From assembly GCF_002786325.1 (NCBI RefSeq), contig NZ_PGTB01000010.1, positions 1 to 64,000 on the forward strand: a DNA stretch of 64,000 bases. Direction: 5' to 3'. The stretch's first letter is position 1, and each line of letters opens with the position of its first letter. Positions 26,627 to 35,474 of this stretch are shown here, one piece after another. The position numbers were made by a program, and so were the translations under genes. The notes under the pieces were generated by a model that was not told where the DNA came from, did not search any database, and saw nothing but the letters and a program-made list of their open reading frames with translations. Source of the DNA: Pseudooceanicola lipolyticus (lineage in GTDB: Bacteria; Pseudomonadota; Alphaproteobacteria; Rhodobacterales; Rhodobacteraceae).

Positions 26627-27039
26627 TAAGGCTGATTCGCTCGCCCGTTTGGGCCGTTCCCTTCCTCCCGATGGAAGGCGGCCTGGGTAAAGTGCCGGGC
26701 AATTCTGTGCCGGCTGGTGGCTTCAAAGAAGAGGCTGCGCCGGAACTTGTGCGCTGGCTCACAGACCGCTCATGGCCTTTATAATAAGGCTTTTGATGGG
26801 TCTGTTCTTGGGCAGGAGCACTGACACAGTTTGGCGTAAGCGTGCCCTCTGGCAGCCAATTTTCCGAGCGCCGATCTAAAATAATCACCCGCGCGGCGTG
26901 GCAAATTGAGATTGCGAAGTCGCCTTACACGAGAGTTTGTTTCTCGCGGGTATCTCGTGAGTTGATTCTTTTGGCGGAATGCCGCCATACCATAGTATAA
27001 AAAAAGTAGCAATTGTTTTTTTGGGGGGTAAGGAGTACC
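26627..27039. other. Intergenic control region before the small ORF and LuxR gene
   Basis: About 410 bp with no credible gene. The last 100 bp are AT-rich, unlike the flanks, with GGCGG-AATG-CCGCC (around 26974-26987) and a TATAA-containing A tract (26993-27005). These probably contain the promoter of the small ORF-LuxR-beta-helix operon. Confidence 0.5.
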
Positions 27040-27138
27040 ATGAGTAAGTCTCGTTTGGCGTACATTTTGCCCACGCCGCAGGGGTGCATTGCAGTGGTCG
27101 CGAAGCCCGCGATCCATTGCAGTTTGGGGGGGCTATGA
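27040..27138 (+). CDS. Small leader-type ORF coupled to the LuxR regulator
   Basis: 32-codon frame starting with ATG behind a strong GGGGTAAGGAG site 5 bases upstream, and stopping at TGA 27136-27138, which overlaps the regulator ATG (ATGA). The peptide starts MSKSRLAYILPTPQGCIAVV and has two Cys residues. It is too small for family assignment. The strong ribosome site plus exact overlap suggests either translational coupling of the regulator to a leader peptide or a functional short peptide. Coding status is inferred from start, ribosome site and overlap alone. Confidence 0.55.
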   Translation: MSKSRLAYILPTPQGCIAVVAKPAIHCSLGGL

Positions 27139-27899
27139 AAGAAGAACTTTGCGAGTCGAACGATGTTGTTTTGAAAAAAGCGGTTCCGACATCAAAAATA
27201 GAAAAAGAGTCGCGTAAGAATCTTGAAAACTTGGATGCGCAGATCGAAGTTGCGCATATCTATTTTATCGAGGAGCGGCGGCTTTGGCGGGAGTGTCTTT
27301 CTCACGGCATCGAACAATTTCATCCGGATGTCCGGCTGACCGGATACGATTCAATCGAAAGATATCTTGACAGCAACCCGTCTCGGCAACCGCCGGGCGC
27401 GGTTGTGATCTATCTGAATGAAAACAAACTTTCCGAAGCTTCGACAGGCATGGCCCTTCGAAAGCTGGTCAAAGATGCCGAGCCGACACCGGTTGTGGTG
27501 CTGTCGGACAGCGAAGATATCTCCCTGGTTCTGTCCATTCTCGACTGCGGGGTCAGCGGCTATATCCCCACAACCATCGGACTGGAAGTGATCGTCGAAG
27601 CGATGAAGGCGGCGGCGTTCGGCGGGGTGATGTTGACCAGCCAGGGCTTTGGCGAATTGCGGCAACTGGCGGGGCGCAAGCTGCCTGCGCCCGAGGTGTT
27701 CCACGACACGCTGACCTCGCGCCAATCCGCGGTGGCCGAGGCGTTGCGCCATGGCAAACCGAATAAGATCATCGCGCACGAACTGGATATGTGTGAAAAC
27801 ACGGTCAAGGTTCACGTCCGCAATATCCTTAAAAAGCTCGACGTCACCAACCGAACCGAAGCGGCCTATAAGCTGAATGAGAAATATGCCGATCGGTAG
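27135..27899 (+). CDS. LuxR-type regulator with atypical receiver domain
   Basis: 254-residue response-regulator-like protein. The C-terminal LuxR helix-turn-helix is clear: LTSRQSAVAEALRHGKPNKI followed by CENTVKVHVRNILKKLDV. The N-terminal part (about 35-165) has a receiver-like pattern, but the strand that should carry the phospho-Asp reads AVVIYLNENK, with no Asp, so phosphorylation in the usual way is doubtful. A Gly-rich run precedes ATG 27135, which overlaps the small ORF stop. It overlaps the downstream beta-helix gene by 14 bp. It probably controls the polysaccharide region. Confidence 0.83.
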   Translation: MKEELCESNDVVLKKAVPTSKIEKESRKNLENLDAQIEVAHIYFIEERRLWRECLSHGIEQFHPDVRLTGYDSIERYLDSNPSRQPPGAVVIYLNENKLSEASTGMALRKLVKDAEPTPVVVLSDSEDISLVLSILDCGVSGYIPTTIGLEVIVEAMKAAAFGGVMLTSQGFGELRQLAGRKLPAPEVFHDTLTSRQSAVAEALRHGKPNKIIAHELDMCENTVKVHVRNILKKLDVTNRTEAAYKLNEKYADR

Positions 27900-28944
27900 C
27901 ACAGTGGCCGGGCGGTGCCAGCTGCCAGGGCGCTGTCGCGACGCGATGTCGGGGCTTTGCCTGTCCCTTGCCCTCACAACCGCCGCCGGGGCCGAGGCCA
28001 TTTCGGCCGATGGCGATCATGAGTATCAGGAATTCGTCGCGCGCGATCTGGAACCGGGGTCGGTGATCGACATGCGCAATGGCAGGTTCCGCGTCGCCAA
28101 TAGTAAAAATTCCAACCCGGACGAAACAACCGACTGCGAAACCGGACCGCTTCGGCTGAACCGCTATCCGCTGCGGGTGTATGGCAGCGCCGGCGTGGCC
28201 TTGCTGGGCGGTCGTTTCGAGGGCGAAGTGCCGCAGGAGTCCGACTGGATCTATACCTATTGCAACAGCACCGCGATCGGTCTGTGGAACAGCCCGTCCG
28301 CCCATATGGAAGGGCAGAGGATCCGCCGGGTTTGGGACGGCATCCGCATCATCGAGGAGTCCCCCCTGTTCCGGATCGACCGGGTCTGGCTGAGCGAGGT
28401 GCGCGACGATTGCCTGGAAAACGATTTCCTGCAGACCGGGCTGATCAAGGACTCGCTGTTCGACGGCTGCTTTTCGGCGATCAGCCTGCGGTCCTCCGAC
28501 GAAGCCTTGCCCGGCGATGTCTCGGTCACGGTGACGCTGGCCGGTGTGTTGATGCGGATGCAACCCTATCTTTACAAGGGCGACCGCCGGCAGGGATTTC
28601 CGGTAAAGGCCGATAGCGCGTCGCCAGTGTTGGTGATTCACGACAGCATTATCGCGATGGGTGATGACGAGATGGTCAGCGCCTCGGCGCTTGGCATCGG
28701 TTTCGACAAGATCAGCGATTGCCGCAACAACCTGTTCCTGTGGACGTCGGACAAGGCCTGGCCCGATCACTTGGACAAGCCGCCCAACTGCTTTCGCGTG
28801 TTGCAGGGCAAAGAGGCGCGCGCGGTCTGGGCCGAGACGCGGCTGAACTGGATCAACTGCCATCCCGGTGCCGTCCGATTTCCCGACGATGAGGTTTCGG
28901 ACCCGTCAAAATGCGATCACGCGGCGCATGGCGGGCTGTACTAG
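27886..28944 (+). CDS. Exported right-handed beta-helix protein
   Basis: 352-residue protein with an N-terminal export signal (hydrophobic SGLCLSLALTTAAGAEA ending near residue 38) and a parallel beta-helix/pectate-lyase-like body. From about residue 155 it is clearly paralogous to the protein at 40558-42219: compare RDDCLENDF with RDDAIENDD, KDSLFDGCFSAISL with RDSLFDGVFSGISL, and LYKGDRRQG with LYRGDVTHG. It probably binds, epimerises or cleaves the polysaccharide in the periplasm or outside. It overlaps the LuxR gene end and precedes a GT4 gene. No catalytic residues could be assigned. Confidence 0.75.
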   Translation: MPIGSTVAGRCQLPGRCRDAMSGLCLSLALTTAAGAEAISADGDHEYQEFVARDLEPGSVIDMRNGRFRVANSKNSNPDETTDCETGPLRLNRYPLRVYGSAGVALLGGRFEGEVPQESDWIYTYCNSTAIGLWNSPSAHMEGQRIRRVWDGIRIIEESPLFRIDRVWLSEVRDDCLENDFLQTGLIKDSLFDGCFSAISLRSSDEALPGDVSVTVTLAGVLMRMQPYLYKGDRRQGFPVKADSASPVLVIHDSIIAMGDDEMVSASALGIGFDKISDCRNNLFLWTSDKAWPDHLDKPPNCFRVLQGKEARAVWAETRLNWINCHPGAVRFPDDEVSDPSKCDHAAHGGLY

Positions 28945-28995
28945 GCCCGCCGGCGCCGCATTCTGACTGCGACCCGTCCAGAAGGAGGTGCCAGT

Positions 28996-30162
28996 ATGCG
29001 GATCGTCCATGTCCTGACCCGGCTGCTGCGCGCGGGTTCGGAAGAGAACACCTTGCTGACCTGCGCGGGACAACTGGCAGAGGGTCACGAGGTTTACCTG
29101 GTGCATGGTCACGACTCGGCCCCCGAAGCGGCGGGACGGGCCTTGCCCGATCTCCGGCTGGTGTCGGTGCCGGCCCTGACGCGGGAATTGCACCCGCTGA
29201 AAGATATGTCGGCCTTTCTGCACCTGCGCCGGGTGCTCAAGCAGCTGTCCCCCCAGGTGGTGCATACGCATCAGTCCAAGGCCGGAATCGTCGGACGCTT
29301 TGCCGCCGCCGCGGCGGGCGTGCCGCTGGTGGTGCATGGCGTGCATATTCTGCCCTTTGTCGGCGAAACCGGCGCCAGGAAAGCCATCTATCTGTTGTCC
29401 GAACGGGCGGCCGCGAGGGTGACGAACGGTTTCATCCATGTCAGCGAAGGGATGCGGGACGCCTGCCTGGAACACCGGGTCGGCACCGAGCGTCCGCATC
29501 ACGTGGTGCGTTCCGGCTTTGAACTCGGGCGCTTTGCCACGGCCCAGCCTCCACAGGATTGGCGGGATTTGGTGGGCACGGATCAGGGCGCTGATCGCCC
29601 GCTGGTTATCGCGATGCTGTCGGCGTTGGAGCCGCGCAAGAACCACCTGGCCCTGCTGGACCATCTGGGGCCGGTTATCGAGAGTTTCCCGCAGGCCCGG
29701 TTCCTGTTCGCCGGCGAGGGCCATCTGCGCGACGAGATCGCGGCGAAAATCCGGGAGCTGGGGCTGCAGGCCCAGGTCCGGCTGTTGGGGTATCGAGAGG
29801 ATCCCGAACGGATCATCGCGCTCAGCGATATCTGCATCCATTGTTCCGAACGTGAGGGCCTGCCGCGCTCGGTCCTGCAATATATCGCCGCCGGCCGGCC
29901 GGTGGTGCTGTTCGATTTGCCGGGGCTTGAGGAGGTATTGCGCGATGGTCAGAACGCGGTGATCGTGCCCCCGGGGGATTGGGGCGGGTTCACCCAGGCG
30001 CTGTTGCGCGTGCTGGGGGATCCAGCCGCGCGGGCAGCTTTGGCCGAGGGGGCGCGCCACACCGATCTGAGACGCTGGGACGGGTCGGCCATGGGCCGGG
30101 ATACGCTGTCGATCTACTCCGAAATGATCAGCATGCGGCACCAGCATCCGCGCCTTGCCTGA
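28996..30162 (+). CDS. Glycosyltransferase family 4
   Basis: 388-residue GT-B glycosyltransferase. The N-terminal Rossmann half begins MRIVHVLTRLLRAGSEENTL. The C-terminal half has VIAMLSALEPRKNHLALLDH and the donor-binding CSEREGLPRSVLQYIAAGRP, in which the EX7E pattern is recognisable. A strong AAGGAGGTG site precedes the ATG. It probably adds a sugar to the lipid-linked repeat unit on the cytoplasmic face. It converges on the Wzy-like gene with a 24-bp gap. Confidence 0.9.
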   Translation: MRIVHVLTRLLRAGSEENTLLTCAGQLAEGHEVYLVHGHDSAPEAAGRALPDLRLVSVPALTRELHPLKDMSAFLHLRRVLKQLSPQVVHTHQSKAGIVGRFAAAAAGVPLVVHGVHILPFVGETGARKAIYLLSERAAARVTNGFIHVSEGMRDACLEHRVGTERPHHVVRSGFELGRFATAQPPQDWRDLVGTDQGADRPLVIAMLSALEPRKNHLALLDHLGPVIESFPQARFLFAGEGHLRDEIAAKIRELGLQAQVRLLGYREDPERIIALSDICIHCSEREGLPRSVLQYIAAGRPVVLFDLPGLEEVLRDGQNAVIVPPGDWGGFTQALLRVLGDPAARAALAEGARHTDLRRWDGSAMGRDTLSIYSEMISMRHQHPRLA

Positions 30163-30186
30163 AGCCGTCGGACCTGTCACGGCGGG

Positions 30187-31482
30187 TTATCTGGGCCGGG
30201 GCTCGCCCAGCAGCGACACCCGCGCCGCCAAGGCCAGGAAAAACGTGACCCAGAGGAAGGGGCTGGTCGATGGCCCCATGGAATCGCTGGACATATTGGC
30301 GGTCAGATAGGCGATGGGCGCCACCGACAGGCCGATGCAGAGAATGCGGTTTTCAAGCTCGGCCTGGCGCATCTTGAAGGCCAGGCGGATCGAACTGAGC
30401 GAGAGGAACAGTACCGCCAGAACCACGATCAGGAAGCCGAAAAATCCCGGTGCCCCCATGGTGCGCAGATAGTCCAGCAGGACGTTGTGGCTGTGCGTGA
30501 CCAATTGGTCGGCATAGAAGATGTCGATCGGATGGCCGGCGCCCTGGCCGAAGACCGGGCTGTGCAGGAACTCTTCGATGCTGCGCCGCCAGATTTCGCT
30601 GCGGGTAGTCAGCGAATGCAGCTCTTCCTGCTCGCTCAGCAGCACGGTGAACAGGCTGAGCGCGCGGGGATTGTAAATCCACAACAGCGCGATGTTCAGC
30701 AACGGCAAGGCCGCCGTGACCAGAAAGCTCAGGACCAGCATGCGCACCCGCTTCATGCCGGTCTGGGCAATCATCGAAAACGCCCCCAGCACAAAGATCA
30801 GCGTTGCCGAGGAGATCATCAGGTTGGTTTTCGACCCGCTGAGGACCAGCCCCAGCAGCAGCGCCGCGAGGCAGCCTAACCACAGCAGACGGCGTTCCCG
30901 CTGCCCCAGCAGGCAGGCCACGGCCACCGGCAGAATGACCGAGATCGCCATGCCGAACTGGTTCGGGTTTTTGAAATAGCCCGAGGCACGGTCGGTCCCG
31001 TTGAACACCGCGTTCTGCAGCGGCGGCAGGTAAAAAGCAGCGACGCTGATCAGACAGGTCAGCGCCAGCGTCAGGCAGAGAACATCGACAAAGACGTTCA
31101 GCCGCCTGTGGGTCACGGTGCCGGTGACCAGGAAGAAACAGGAAATCCCCGACAGCAGCGCCACAATCGGTCGGCCGGTTCGCAGCGGCGTGTTCGACAC
31201 CATCGCCGACAGGAAGGCCCAGCCGACCAGGAAGGCAAGGCAGAGCAGGATCAGCCCGGCGCCAAGAGCTGCGGTCTGGTCCAACACCAATGCCTTGCGC
31301 CGGACCGAGGCGGCAAACCAGAACGGAAGGCTGGCAAACATCAGGGCATGTGCCCCGGTCATCCCGCTGGGCAGCCCGCCGACACCGGGAAAGCTGAGCA
31401 AGACGAAAAATCCGCAACCCAGCAGGAAGGCAAAGCGCACTTCGTGGCCCAGTGGCACAAAGCGCTGGTCAATCGCGGTCAT
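30187..31482 (-). CDS. O-antigen ligase/polymerase (Wzy-like) membrane protein
   Basis: 431-residue polytopic inner-membrane protein with about ten to twelve hydrophobic segments. A large periplasmic loop near residues 300-345 (SLFTVLLSEQEELHSLTTRS then EIWRRSIEEF) matches the Wzy_C/O-antigen ligase pattern, including FGQGAGHPIDIF and TVTHSHNVLLDYL-like residues. It most likely polymerises repeat units, given Wzz and Wza upstream in the same operon. The start ATG 31482 overlaps the Wzz stop (ATGA). A ligase role is not excluded. Confidence 0.85.
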   Translation of the reverse strand: MTAIDQRFVPLGHEVRFAFLLGCGFFVLLSFPGVGGLPSGMTGAHALMFASLPFWFAASVRRKALVLDQTAALGAGLILLCLAFLVGWAFLSAMVSNTPLRTGRPIVALLSGISCFFLVTGTVTHRRLNVFVDVLCLTLALTCLISVAAFYLPPLQNAVFNGTDRASGYFKNPNQFGMAISVILPVAVACLLGQRERRLLWLGCLAALLLGLVLSGSKTNLMISSATLIFVLGAFSMIAQTGMKRVRMLVLSFLVTAALPLLNIALLWIYNPRALSLFTVLLSEQEELHSLTTRSEIWRRSIEEFLHSPVFGQGAGHPIDIFYADQLVTHSHNVLLDYLRTMGAPGFFGFLIVVLAVLFLSLSSIRLAFKMRQAELENRILCIGLSVAPIAYLTANMSSDSMGPSTSPFLWVTFFLALAARVSLLGEPRPR

Positions 31483-32867
31483 GAATGCCGCCGCAGTTGC
31501 GGGTCGACGATCAAGGCGGGTTTCGGTTGCGACCGCGCGGACCATTCGCGCGACATCGCGATCGCCACACCCACCAGCAACCCGAAGATGCCGGTCAGCA
31601 CCAGCAGCACCTTGTATTTCGGATAGCTGGGCGTCGCCGGCAACCGGGCCAGCGAGATCAGCTTGACGTCCGACGAGGCGTCGGATCGGTTCAGTTCCTC
31701 CAGATCGTTCAGATGCTGCTGGTGAATGCGTTCATAGATCTCGGCCTTGCGTTGGGCCTCGCGCAGCTGTGCCCATTCGGCGCTGCGGCCGTAATCCTGA
31801 ATGCGGCCAAGCTCTTCCAGAACGGTCGCCTTGCGCGCGGTCAGCACCGCAAGTTGCAGGTCCAGATCGTCGCGAATGCGCCGCACCGCCCGTTCCAGCG
31901 AGGCGCGCATGCCCAGAATGCTTTCCTCAAGCCGGTCCAGGGTGTCCTGCGACACGCCGGGCTGGTTTTTCAGCTGCTCCAGCTTTCGGCTGGCGCTGAT
32001 CAGGTCGCTGTAGATTTCAAGCGTCGCGTCGGTTTGCAGCGCCGAGGCCTGCAGCGCTTCCATATCGTCGCCCTGCGAGATCATCGCCAGCCGGGCGCGA
32101 ATTTCGGCCTCGTTGGCGCTGACGGTGGAAAGCTGCTGGTGGAACTCGGCGATCCGGTCTTCCAGATCATTGGCGCTGGTGACGATGTAATTGTTCCGAA
32201 ACATCAGCTTGCGCGCGGTGTCACGTTCCAGCCAGGCAAGATCGCGGATCGCTTCGACCCGCCCTTCCAGGGCATCCTTGCGCCGCTGGTTCACCCGGTC
32301 GCTGGCGCCCGAGACATCCTCGGTGTAAAGCGTCGCAAAGGCATTGGCGATCTGCATCGCCTGGGACCGGCGCGCCGAGGTATAATTGACCGCGATCATC
32401 TCGGTCCGGCCGACCCGTTCCACGTTCAGACCCGCCTGCACGATCCCGATCAGCAGCGACTCGTTGTCTGTGCCTTCGGCGGCTGTGTCGGAATCCAGTT
32501 CCAACCGGGTTCGCGCCGCGCTGATGAATTGCCGCAGCCGGCCCGGCGTGGGTTTCAGCGTCTCGGCCAGGCCCAGATCCTCGATCACCATCGAGATGAT
32601 CCGGTTCGACTGGATCAGCTGGGCATGGGTTTCCAGCGGGGAATAGTTGTCGGTGAGAACCGTGTCGTCCAGTTGCACCCGCAGATATGCGGTGGCCGTA
32701 TAAAGGTGCTGCACCGTCACCAGATAGGCCAGGCCACCGGCAATAAACAGCAGCGGCGTCAGCAAGAGCGTGAAAAAGTTTCTGCCAATGGCCCTGAAAA
32801 TATAGGCAAGCCCTGTGGGTCCTTCTTGCCATCCGGTATCCAGAAGATCGCGACCGGCATCTTTCAT
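31479..32867 (-). CDS. Polysaccharide chain-length determinant (Wzz/GumC-like, no kinase)
   Basis: 462-residue inner-membrane protein with two membrane spans (about 32-52 and near 430) flanking a long periplasmic coiled-coil region rich in Leu, Glu and Arg (about 160-400). The N-terminal Wzz domain includes YTATAYLRVQLDD. There is no Walker A motif or C-terminal tyrosine cluster, so the autokinase half found in many Wzc proteins is missing, and none is seen elsewhere in the window. The start ATG 32867 follows AAGGGGGG. It sets polymer length together with the Wzy-like protein. Confidence 0.87.
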   Translation of the reverse strand: MKDAGRDLLDTGWQEGPTGLAYIFRAIGRNFFTLLLTPLLFIAGGLAYLVTVQHLYTATAYLRVQLDDTVLTDNYSPLETHAQLIQSNRIISMVIEDLGLAETLKPTPGRLRQFISAARTRLELDSDTAAEGTDNESLLIGIVQAGLNVERVGRTEMIAVNYTSARRSQAMQIANAFATLYTEDVSGASDRVNQRRKDALEGRVEAIRDLAWLERDTARKLMFRNNYIVTSANDLEDRIAEFHQQLSTVSANEAEIRARLAMISQGDDMEALQASALQTDATLEIYSDLISASRKLEQLKNQPGVSQDTLDRLEESILGMRASLERAVRRIRDDLDLQLAVLTARKATVLEELGRIQDYGRSAEWAQLREAQRKAEIYERIHQQHLNDLEELNRSDASSDVKLISLARLPATPSYPKYKVLLVLTGIFGLLVGVAIAMSREWSARSQPKPALIVDPQLRRHS

Positions 32868-32911
32868 TTGTTTTTCCCCCCTTAACAAGTCTTTGTATCT
32901 GGACACGTTTT

Positions 32912-34117
32912 CTAGCTTTGTGACTCCTTCAGGAAGGTGAGCAGGATATCGACCTGATCGCCCGGATAGAGGTCGCGGTCATCCAGGGCCAGGTCGACCG
33001 GGGCCAGCGGTTCGCCGCGTCGGGTGATCACCGCCATCACCTGTTTCCGGTCCAGGTTGCTGGCGGCGCGGACGGCTCGCAGCGATGCCAGATCGGCGCG
33101 GATCTCGTGCACGGTGCCGATGGCGCCGGAGAGTTCGGACCAGGCCTCGCTGCGGGCGCTGTCACCCAGCGATTCCGCCTCGGCCTCCAGCAGCGACAGG
33201 TCGGCGCGCACATCTTCGATGGCGCTGCCCAGTTGCAACACGCTGCCGGCGCTGGTGATCGCGGCGCGGCGGACTTCGGCCAGTTTCGAGGTGACGGTCA
33301 GGCCCTGTTCGGCCAGCTTGCGCAGATCGCGCACCACCTGTTCATCCAGCTTCAGCCCTTCTTCCTCGTTGGCCTTCTGTTTCAGCAGCGCGGCCAGCCT
33401 GACCTTGTTGCGGATGATGTTATTGGCAATCGTCCGCTTCTGGCGTTCATATTCCTCGGTCCGGGCGGTGATCAGCGATCTTTCGATTTCGACAATCGCG
33501 CGGATATCCTCGGTATCGGCAACCAGGATGTTGTCGTAATCCTCTTGGGTATCGGTGCCCAACAGGGACTTGAGGCTCCAGATCCGGGCATAGACCCGGG
33601 CCAGGTTCAATATCAGCGCCTCTTCCTGCTCCAACACCACGGTTGCCGTACGGTCAATGGCACTGCCGACCCCGGCCAGCACCACAGCCTTGCGCAGGGT
33701 CAGGCCCGGTTCGAAATCGATGATCAGGGGCTGCTGCAGGTCGCCGGATACATAGATCGGGCGGTATTTCGCCACGCTGACGATCACCTGGCTTGACTGG
33801 ATCAGCTGCGGCACGCTGTCGGCCCCGGCAGAGACCGGGATGCTGGTGACCGAATAGGCATTGGCCACCTGCTCGCGCACATGGCGCAGGGTCGCCCCGG
33901 CGGCCTGAACCTCGCCGATGATCGGGAACCAGGCAAAGCCATCCATCTCGATCGGGACGGCCTGTTCCAGAACCTCGGGCCCGATGATGCGCACCGAAAG
34001 CACGTCGCCGGGTTGCAGCAGATAATCCTGCGCACGGCCAGTCGACGGTGCCAGCAAGGACAGGATCAAGGCGCAGGTCAGCGCAAGCGTCGTCGGGTAA
34101 AGCTGTTTCAAAGTCAT
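32912..34117 (-). CDS. Polysaccharide export outer-membrane protein (Wza/GumB-like)
   Basis: 401-residue secreted protein. A signal peptide of about 30 residues (TTLALTCALILSLLAPSTGRA) is followed by the polysaccharide-export domain DYLLQPGDVLSVRIIGPEVL and a SLBB-like region with YVSGDLQQPLIIDFEPGLTL. The rest has a long helical stretch (about 210-330) not found in short Wza proteins, as in ExoF-type exporters. No lipobox Cys is seen at the cleavage site. It is 44 bp upstream of the Wzz gene and begins a Wza-Wzz-Wzy operon. Confidence 0.87.
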   Translation of the reverse strand: MTLKQLYPTTLALTCALILSLLAPSTGRAQDYLLQPGDVLSVRIIGPEVLEQAVPIEMDGFAWFPIIGEVQAAGATLRHVREQVANAYSVTSIPVSAGADSVPQLIQSSQVIVSVAKYRPIYVSGDLQQPLIIDFEPGLTLRKAVVLAGVGSAIDRTATVVLEQEEALILNLARVYARIWSLKSLLGTDTQEDYDNILVADTEDIRAIVEIERSLITARTEEYERQKRTIANNIIRNKVRLAALLKQKANEEEGLKLDEQVVRDLRKLAEQGLTVTSKLAEVRRAAITSAGSVLQLGSAIEDVRADLSLLEAEAESLGDSARSEAWSELSGAIGTVHEIRADLASLRAVRAASNLDRKQVMAVITRRGEPLAPVDLALDDRDLYPGDQVDILLTFLKESQS

Positions 34118-34337
34118 TGCATTCGTACCCCTGGCTGTCGACGGGCCCAAATTACGCCCCCAAAAACGGAAGGGGGAGTTAAGCGCTGCCTCCGGATGAC
34201 CTCTTTAAGCGGGTCGGTTCATTATCCGGATTGCTGAAAGAACTTGTCGACAGAGTTAAATTAAAGTGCCAAATCTTTGTGTGCGGACTAATCAATATGA
34301 CATTTGCAATGGCGGCAGTTCCGCCGAATTGAACGGA

Positions 34338-35150
34338 TTACCCCGTTTCCATGATGCGAAGAACTGCCGCCGGGGTTTTTGCCAAGATGCGGATGTCGCC
34401 CAGCAGGCTCCAGTTCTGCACATAGCCCTGGTCAATCGAGACACGCGTGGGAAAGTCCATATTGCTGCGTCCCGTCACCTGCCACAGGCCGGTAATGCCG
34501 GGGCGCGCCGACATATAGGCACCGGCACCGGCGCCATAGCGCTCAAGCTCTTCGGTGGTCACCGGGCGGGGGCCGATACAGCTCATGTCGCCCTTCAGCA
34601 CATTTATCAGCTGCGGCAGCTCGTCCAGGCTGCATTTCCTCAGGATCCAGCCCAGGCGCGTCACCCGCGGATCATGGCGCAGCTTGCGCCGGTTGGCCCA
34701 TTCGCGGGCGGCGTCGCGGTCGCTGGCCAGCAGCTTGGCCAGCGCCTCCTGCGCGTTGGGCACCATGGTCTGGAACTTATAGCAAGGGAACGGATAGCCG
34801 CGGAACCCCACGCGCTTGTGGGCAAAAAACGGCGACCGGCCGGTGGTGATCAAAATCAGGCTGGCGATCAGGGCCATGACCGGAAGCGCGACGAGGACCG
34901 ACGGCAGCGCGATGCCCAGATCCATCATCCGTTTGGCGGCACCCCCAACCGGGTAGGGGGCGACAAGATCGTCCGGGATGGCAACCGAGCTTTTTATCGA
35001 CGGGGTATATCGTCGAAGCACAACCTGTTCTGATGTAGGTAGAGGCGATGGCGTCGGGGCCGGTTGCAGCGGCGGGCGGGCAGCTGACTTGCCAAAGCGC
35101 GCCGAAGGCGGTTTCAAATCTTGAAATAGATGGTCCGTTTTGTGTTCCAA
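34338..35150 (-). CDS. ExoY-like initiating sugar-phosphate transferase
   Basis: 270-residue bacterial sugar transferase that links the first sugar-1-phosphate to undecaprenyl phosphate. A disordered basic N-terminus of about 70 residues is followed by one hydrophobic hairpin (DLGIALPSVLVALPVMALIA). The catalytic core has HKRVGFRGYPFPCYKFQTMV, KCSLDELPQLINVLKGDMS, IGPRPV and RPGITGLWQVTGRSN. Length suits the short ExoY/WcaJ-C type without the N-terminal five-span domain. It stands alone between two operons, about 220 bp upstream of the Wza start and preceded by a 324-bp gap. Confidence 0.92.
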   Translation of the reverse strand: MEHKTDHLFQDLKPPSARFGKSAARPPLQPAPTPSPLPTSEQVVLRRYTPSIKSSVAIPDDLVAPYPVGGAAKRMMDLGIALPSVLVALPVMALIASLILITTGRSPFFAHKRVGFRGYPFPCYKFQTMVPNAQEALAKLLASDRDAAREWANRRKLRHDPRVTRLGWILRKCSLDELPQLINVLKGDMSCIGPRPVTTEELERYGAGAGAYMSARPGITGLWQVTGRSNMDFPTRVSIDQGYVQNWSLLGDIRILAKTPAAVLRIMETG

Positions 35151-35474
35151 AACAGTAAGCCTCCCTAATCTGAAGACCTGGCACGAAAATACAAACCTAC
35201 CCCTGAAGACTGGGCGTCAGTGCTCTGTTTCGGCAAGTAATGAATGCGGTCTAATTCATGCGGATCAGGACCGATCCGAAAGGTCTAAATTTTCACTCGG
35301 AATAATTACATTTGCGAATTGCGTTTGGGCGAAGGCGATAAAATGGGGTTAAATGTTTGACCTGCTGCCGAAACAGCGGAGAAACGAAAGAGGATTTTTT
35401 TGATAAATCGGGAATATCGGCCGCATCGCCCCTTCGTCGCGGTGGGGCGGAACAGCTTTGCCATGGCGTCGCGC
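35151..35474. other. Intergenic region upstream of the ExoY-like gene
   Basis: About 320 bp, AT-richer than the neighbouring genes (notably 35230-35405), with no credible gene. It probably holds the exoY-like promoter and the 3' untranslated end of the GT2 gene. No clear operator or terminator was recognised. Confidence 0.5.

Noticed and set aside
26532-26888. Minus-strand open frame of 118 codons overlapping the formyltransferase end
   Set aside because: Half overlaps a real gene on the other strand, Ser/Pro/Arg-rich, no motif and no ribosome site.
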